Positions 6,600 through 9,843 of a DNA stretch of 9,843 nucleotides are shown here, piece after piece. Each line of letters starts with the position of its first letter. Within the stretch, counting starts at the first letter, position 1. Both the position numbers and the translations under genes were made by a program. This stretch comes from an uncultured Oscillospiraceae bacterium (lineage in GTDB: Bacteria > Bacillota > Clostridia > Oscillospirales > Oscillospiraceae): NCBI GenBank assembly GCA_900754965.1, contig CAAEEO010000010.1, forward strand, positions 1 through 9,843, given 5' to 3'. The notes beneath the pieces are model-generated. The model saw nothing but the letters and a program-made list of their open reading frames with translations, was not told where the DNA came from and did not search any database.

Positions 6600-7055
6600 T
6601 TATTTCCGTTTGAAAACGCTCATATCCAGATGGTGAGAAGTGTCACCCTCTGCACGGCTGACAAAGTTCCGGGTGGCAAAACGCCATTTGCCGTTTTCTT
6701 TTACCAGTGTGTCGTATTTCCGGTCAATCCAGATGATTTTCGGCTCCATTTGGCCGGTGATGCCCTGCAGAACCACGGTGTAGGAGCGGGCGGTGGCGTT
6801 CACGCCGTCCTCAGCCACTTCGATGATGGGATCGATGCACATGTGGCAGGTCTTAGTGGTGCCGTCCTCATAGCGGACGATGGGTTTCAAAGTCATCATG
6901 TAACCCTTGGGGTCCTTGCTGTAGGTCAGTTTGCCGCCGTAAGAAATGTCGGCGTCCTTGAGCAGGTCGCACACGCCGTCAAAATCGCCGGAGTCGATGC
7001 GCCAGCAGTATTCATACAGAAGATTGCGAATCTCATGGACATCTTGCATAGACAT
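6600..7055 (-). CDS. SnoaL/NTF2-like fold protein, possible small-molecule dehydratase or isomerase
   Basis: A 151-residue single-domain protein of the NTF2-like superfamily (SnoaL_4 type). A helical N-terminus (about 4-33) with EYCWRIDSGDFDGV (15-28) is followed by the curved sheet, including KTCHMCIDPIIEV (68-80) and the closing strand NGKWRFATRNFVSRAEG (121-137). Tyr16, Asp21 and His71 occupy positions that hold catalytic Tyr/Asp/His residues in scytalone-dehydratase-like members of this superfamily. An enzyme is therefore plausible, but many relatives only bind ligands. The ATG at 7055 has AAAGGGG (7065-7071) at 9 bases. It is monocistronic, with promoter 7091-7119. No metabolic neighbours point to a substrate. 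Confidence 0.85.
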   Translation of the reverse strand: MSMQDVHEIRNLLYEYCWRIDSGDFDGVCDLLKDADISYGGKLTYSKDPKGYMMTLKPIVRYEDGTTKTCHMCIDPIIEVAEDGVNATARSYTVVLQGITGQMEPKIIWIDRKYDTLVKENGKWRFATRNFVSRAEGDTSHHLDMSVFKRK

Positions 7056-7090
7056 GATAAAATACCCCTTTCATGGGAAGATTTGTGAAT

Positions 7091-7119
7091 AGTTTATCAG
7101 CGTGGCCGGAAACGGTCAA
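7091..7119 (-). promoter_or_regulatory. Promoter of the SnoaL-like gene
   Basis: On the minus strand TTGACC (7114-7119) and TAAACT (7091-7096) are 17 bases apart, with TGA directly before the -10 (extended -10). It lies in the 100-base gap to the divergent RluA-like gene. I see no equally good plus-strand promoter in this gap. Confidence 0.75.
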
Positions 7120-7155
7120 GTCATTTTCAGGAGAAATGCTCCGGGAGAGGGAAGA

Positions 7156-7803
7156 ATGTTGAAAATTTTGCACGAGGAGCCGGATTTTGTGGTCTGCGTT
7201 AAGCCGGCGGGAATCCTGTCGGAGGAGCCGGGGATGCCGGCGCTGCTCCGGGAAGAATTGGGCGGAGAAATTTACTGTGTGCATCGGCTGGATCGGGGCG
7301 TAGGCGGCGTGATGGTCTATGCCCGGACGAAAAAAGCGGCTGCGGCGCTGTCCGAGGCCGTGACCCGGCGGCAGGTGGAAAAGGAATATCTGGCGGTCTG
7401 CCAGGGGATTCCGGCTCCGGCGGCCGGGGCGATGGAAGATCTGCTGTTCAAGGACAGCGGAAAAGGAAAGGCTTTCGTGGTTCGGCGGGAGCGGAAAGGC
7501 GTGCGCCCGGCACGGCTGACCTATGAGACGCTGGGGCAGGAGGAAACGCCGGAGGGGACAGCCAGTCTGGTTCATGTCCGACTGGAAACGGGGCGGTTTC
7601 ATCAGATTCGGGTCCAGTTTGCCTCCCGGAAACTGCCCCTGCGGGGCGACCGGCGCTACGGCGGCCCGGCGGGAGAGAATTTGGCGCTTTGGTCCTGGCG
7701 GCTGACCTTTCCCCATCCCCGCACCGGGGAAACGGTCTGTGCATCCTGTTTGCCGGAGGGCGGCGAATGGGAGCGGTTCCGGCCGTGGTTCCCGGCGGAC
7801 TGA
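7156..7803 (+). CDS. RluA family pseudouridine synthase
   Basis: A 215-residue enzyme that isomerises uridine to pseudouridine in ribosomal or transfer RNA. The catalytic aspartate lies in HRLDR (43-47, Asp46), followed by the GGVMVYARTKKAA segment, a RQVEKEYLAVCQG segment (72-84) and the RNA-binding GRFHQIRVQFA (146-156). It is shorter than classical RluA/RluC/RluD proteins and has no N-terminal S4 domain, as in the compact RluA-like proteins common in Clostridia, so the target site cannot be predicted. A GTG at 7102 is in frame but has no ribosome binding site and lies inside the divergent promoter. The ATG at 7156 has a purine-rich GGGAGAGGGA stretch ahead and starts right at the conserved domain. 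It ends at a strong terminator. Confidence 0.9.
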   Translation: MLKILHEEPDFVVCVKPAGILSEEPGMPALLREELGGEIYCVHRLDRGVGGVMVYARTKKAAAALSEAVTRRQVEKEYLAVCQGIPAPAAGAMEDLLFKDSGKGKAFVVRRERKGVRPARLTYETLGQEETPEGTASLVHVRLETGRFHQIRVQFASRKLPLRGDRRYGGPAGENLALWSWRLTFPHPRTGETVCASCLPEGGEWERFRPWFPAD

Positions 7804-7819
7804 CGGGGCCCCGGAAATC

Positions 7820-7866
7820 GTGGTTCTGTATCCGGCGCTGTCTGGGATACAGGACCGCTTTTTTTT
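7820..7866 (+). terminator. Terminator of the pseudouridine synthase gene
   Basis: A 14-bp stem with two G-T wobbles (7820-7833 with 7845-7858) is followed by eight T (7859-7866). It lies 16 bases past the stop codon and only 15 bases before the -10 of the next gene. Confidence 0.92.
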
Positions 7867-7878
7867 CGGGCGGAGTTA

Positions 7879-7887
7879 TGGTATACT
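7879..7887 (+). promoter_or_regulatory. Extended -10 promoter of the MBOAT operon
   Basis: TGG followed by TATACT (7882-7887) forms an extended -10. The position of a -35 box (7859-7864) falls in the T tract of the preceding terminator and has no TTGACA-like match. Transcription would begin near 7894, leaving a leader of about 20 bases. Confidence 0.6.
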
Positions 7888-7914
7888 GTGCCTATCTGAG
7901 CGGGAGGACGGACA

Positions 7915-9408
7915 ATGCTCTTCAATTCCATTGATTTTCTGATATTTTTCCCGGTGGTGACGCTGCTGTATTTCCTGCTGCCCCATCGGGTGCGGTGGGT
8001 GTGGCTGCTCATTGCCAGTTATTATTTCTATATGTGCTGGAATGCCAAGTACGCCCTGCTGATGGCCCTTTCCACCGGCATCACCTGGGCCAGCGGCCTG
8101 CTGATTCGGCGGGCGGAGCGGGTAGAGAATCCGGTGCGCCGGGAACGGCTGAAAAAGCTGTGGGTGGCGCTGAGTTTTCTGCTGGATCTGGGGATTTTGT
8201 TCTTTTTCAAGTATTTCCAGTTCTTTCTGGACAACCTCTCCGCTGCGGCGGCGCTGCTGGGGCTGACTTTTCGGCAGCCGGCTTTCGATGTGGTGCTGCC
8301 GGTGGGCATCTCTTTTTATACTTTCCAGGCCCTGTCCTATACCATGGATGTGTACCGGGGGGAAATCGAACCGGAGGGGAACCCGTTCCGCTATGCCCTG
8401 TTCGTCTCCTTTTTTCCCCAACTGGTGGCAGGCCCCATCGAGCGGAGCAAAAACCTGTTGGGACAGCTGCGGGAGCGGCATTTCTTTGACCCGGAGCAGG
8501 TGCGGGACGGCCTGCTGCTGATGCTCTGGGGTCTGCTGGAAAAAGTGGTGATCGCCGACCGGGTGGCCATGTTGGTCACGGCGGTGTATGACGGCTATGC
8601 CCAGATGCCCGGCAGTGCGGTGATTTTGGCAACGGTACTGTTTGCTGTGCAGATTTACTGCGATTTTGGCGGTTATTCCCACATTGCCATCGGTGCGGCC
8701 CAGGTGATGGGGTTCCGGCTGATGGAAAATTTCCGACAGCCGTACCTTGCCCGGTCTGCCGGGGAATTCTGGCGCCGGTGGCATATTTCCCTGTCCACCT
8801 GGTTCCGGGATTATCTCTATATCCCCTTGGGGGGCAATCGGAAAGGCACCGGGCGGAAGTACCTGAATCTGATGATTACCTTCCTCACCAGTGGCCTGTG
8901 GCACGGCGCCAGTTGGAACTATGTGGTATGGGGCGGTCTGAACGGACTGTATCAGGTAATCGGAGATGTGCTGAAACCGATGCGGGAGCGGATTTGCGCC
9001 CTGCTGCATATTTCCCGGGAGAGCCTGGTGTGGCGGTGGGTGCAGCGGGTGTGTACATTCTGCCTGATTGACTTTTCCTGGCTGTTTTTCCGGGCCAGTT
9101 CCCTGTCTGCGGCGGCGGCGATGCTGCGTCATACCGTGACCCACTTTACGCCCTGGGGACTGGGCAATGGGGCGTTGTACACCCTGGGACTGGCAGAGCC
9201 GGACTTCGTGGTGGCCATGGTGTCTGTGGCGGTGCTGATTCTGGCAGATTTGCTGCGGGAGAAATACGGTCCCCTGCGCCCCCGTCTGGCGGCGATGCCC
9301 CTTCCGGTGCGGTGGTGCGTGTATCTTCTGGGACTGTTGGCTCTGGTGATCTTCGGCATTTACGGCCCGGGATATGCGGAATCCCAGTTTATCTATTTCC
9401 AGTTTTGA
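7915..9408 (+). CDS. MBOAT family membrane-bound O-acyltransferase (AlgI/PatA/DltB-like)
   Basis: A 497-residue multi-spanning membrane protein that moves acyl groups, usually acetyl, from the cytoplasm toward an extracellular polymer (alginate, peptidoglycan, teichoic acid or exopolysaccharide in known relatives). Family signatures are LPVGISFYTFQALSYTMDVYRG (from 128), FVSFFPQLVAGPIER (163-177), CDFGGYSHIAIG (249-260), RRWHISLSTWFRDYLYIPLG (287-306, His290) and SGLWHGASWN (326-335). His330 is the invariant catalytic histidine of the family. Length is typical. GGAGG (7903-7907) with 7 bases of spacing sets the ATG. An SGNH-like gene follows after 9 bases, the usual two-gene arrangement in which the MBOAT passes the acyl group to a partner outside the membrane. 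The acceptor polymer is not shown by the window, and no dlt or alginate genes are visible. Confidence 0.94.
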   Translation: MLFNSIDFLIFFPVVTLLYFLLPHRVRWVWLLIASYYFYMCWNAKYALLMALSTGITWASGLLIRRAERVENPVRRERLKKLWVALSFLLDLGILFFFKYFQFFLDNLSAAAALLGLTFRQPAFDVVLPVGISFYTFQALSYTMDVYRGEIEPEGNPFRYALFVSFFPQLVAGPIERSKNLLGQLRERHFFDPEQVRDGLLLMLWGLLEKVVIADRVAMLVTAVYDGYAQMPGSAVILATVLFAVQIYCDFGGYSHIAIGAAQVMGFRLMENFRQPYLARSAGEFWRRWHISLSTWFRDYLYIPLGGNRKGTGRKYLNLMITFLTSGLWHGASWNYVVWGGLNGLYQVIGDVLKPMRERICALLHISRESLVWRWVQRVCTFCLIDFSWLFFRASSLSAAAAMLRHTVTHFTPWGLGNGALYTLGLAEPDFVVAMVSVAVLILADLLREKYGPLRPRLAAMPLPVRWCVYLLGLLALVIFGIYGPGYAESQFIYFQF

Positions 9409-9417
9409 GGTGACGGA

Positions 9418-9843
9418 ATGAAACAAAAACTTGGATTTTTGGGGAAAGCCGTCCTGTTTGTGGCGGTGTTCTGCCTGGTGATGTCCCCGGTGCAGGCGGT
9501 ACTGGCGCGAAAATCTCTGGAGCCGCCCTGGGACATGACCAACAAAGTGGGCGGATTTTACAACGAGCCGGAAGAGGAATTTGAAGTGATGTTCTTCGGC
9601 TCCAGTCATGCCTATGCGGCCTTCAGTCCGCTGAAACTGTGGCAGGAGACCGGGGTGAAAAGCTATGTGTTCGCCACCCAGCAGCAGCCGCTGTGGGCCA
9701 CCTATTTCTATCTGCGGGAGGCGCTGAAGACCCAGTCGCCCTCTCTGGTGGTGGTGGAGTGCAACATGGCCATGGATGACCGGGAACACTTTGACGATGG
9801 GGTGACTTACTCTTACATGGACGAGCTGCCCCTGTCCTGGAAC
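9418..9843 (+). CDS. SGNH/GDSL-like MBOAT partner protein, 3' end outside the window
   Basis: The first 142 residues are present and the frame is open to the window edge. A signal-anchor helix (about 7-30) precedes an extracytoplasmic domain. MFFGSSHAYAAFSP (58-71) fits the first block of SGNH-type acyltransferases and esterases, with a Gly-Ser-Ser-His form in place of the classical GDS. It is followed by YVFATQQQPLWATYFYLREAL (from 83) and SLVVVECNMAMDD (109-121), as in the clostridial proteins commonly found behind MBOAT genes. It would lie outside the membrane and take the acyl group to the polymer, or trim it. TGAGGTGA at the end of the preceding gene gives a ribosome binding site, and only 9 bases separate the genes, so they are co-transcribed. 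The remaining SGNH blocks with the catalytic Asp/His are beyond the window. Confidence 0.82.
   Translation, partial: MKQKLGFLGKAVLFVAVFCLVMSPVQAVLARKSLEPPWDMTNKVGGFYNEPEEEFEVMFFGSSHAYAAFSPLKLWQETGVKSYVFATQQQPLWATYFYLREALKTQSPSLVVVECNMAMDDREHFDDGVTYSYMDELPLSWN

Noticed and set aside
23..7055. A bile-acid-converting (bai-like) gene set, suggested by an MFS transporter and a SnoaL-like protein in the same window
   Set aside because: The two are over 5 kb apart, in opposite orientation and in separate transcription units, and no other bai-type enzymes are present.
7129..7162. An 8-codon upstream frame (ATG 7136) overlapping the start of the pseudouridine synthase gene
   Set aside because: The AGGAG ahead of it is only 2 bases from the ATG, too close for efficient initiation, and the peptide shows no regulatory pattern.
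7876..9789. A 637-codon minus-strand open frame opposite the MBOAT operon
   Set aside because: The translation is a His/Gln/Pro/Arg-rich shadow with no recognisable domain, antisense to a clear MBOAT protein.
1..9843. CRISPR arrays, tRNA or rRNA genes, insertion sequences, phage or integrase genes
   Set aside because: Searched by eye on both strands; no spaced repeats, cloverleaf with TTCGA-type arm, transposase motifs or terminal inverted repeats were seen.

Overview
The window is chromosomal DNA of a fairly GC-rich Gram-positive bacterium. It most resembles gut Clostridia of the Oscillospiraceae type (Flavonifractor, Pseudoflavonifractor and relatives). This is inferred from strong AAGGAG-type ribosome binding sites, sigma-A promoters, dense intrinsic terminators, a ThiI lacking the rhodanese domain, a lipoprotein with a Ser/Thr/Pro linker, and heavy use of CGG, CTG and GGG codons. 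Genus cannot be fixed by reading alone.

Layout: (1) 1-1530, a DHA2-type MFS exporter with highly biased codon use and a strong terminator. (2) 1555-4124, a minus-strand operon thiI-cinA (tRNA 4-thiouridine sulfurtransferase, then a CinA-family NMN amidase protein). It has a clear promoter, an 8-bp gene overlap and its own terminator. (3) 4125-5500, an AT-richer accessory stretch with two small exported proteins: an unrecognised signal-anchored protein (+) whose coding region is bracketed by a short direct repeat, and a lipoprotein (-). The 3' region of the first can fold in two mutually exclusive ways, one of which is a terminator. (4) 5452-6577, a monocistronic galE with its own promoter. 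(5) 6600-7119, a minus-strand SnoaL/NTF2-like protein converging on galE across a shared terminator. (6) 7156-7866, a short RluA-family pseudouridine synthase, divergent from the SnoaL gene. (7) 7879-9843, an MBOAT O-acyltransferase followed after 9 bases by the start of an SGNH-like partner that runs off the window: a cell-envelope polymer acylation module.

The genes are mostly independent units rather than one pathway. ThiI and the RluA-type enzyme modify RNA, CinA recycles NMN, GalE supplies UDP-sugars for envelope glycans, and the MBOAT/SGNH pair would decorate such glycans. Several start codons were moved inward from the longest reading frame because a promoter or ribosome binding site rules out the longer form (thiI, lipoprotein, galE, RluA-like gene).

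I found no convincing new multi-gene system. The most unusual spot is 4240-4805: an AT-rich orphan gene, a flanking direct repeat, and a 3' region with competing RNA hairpins.
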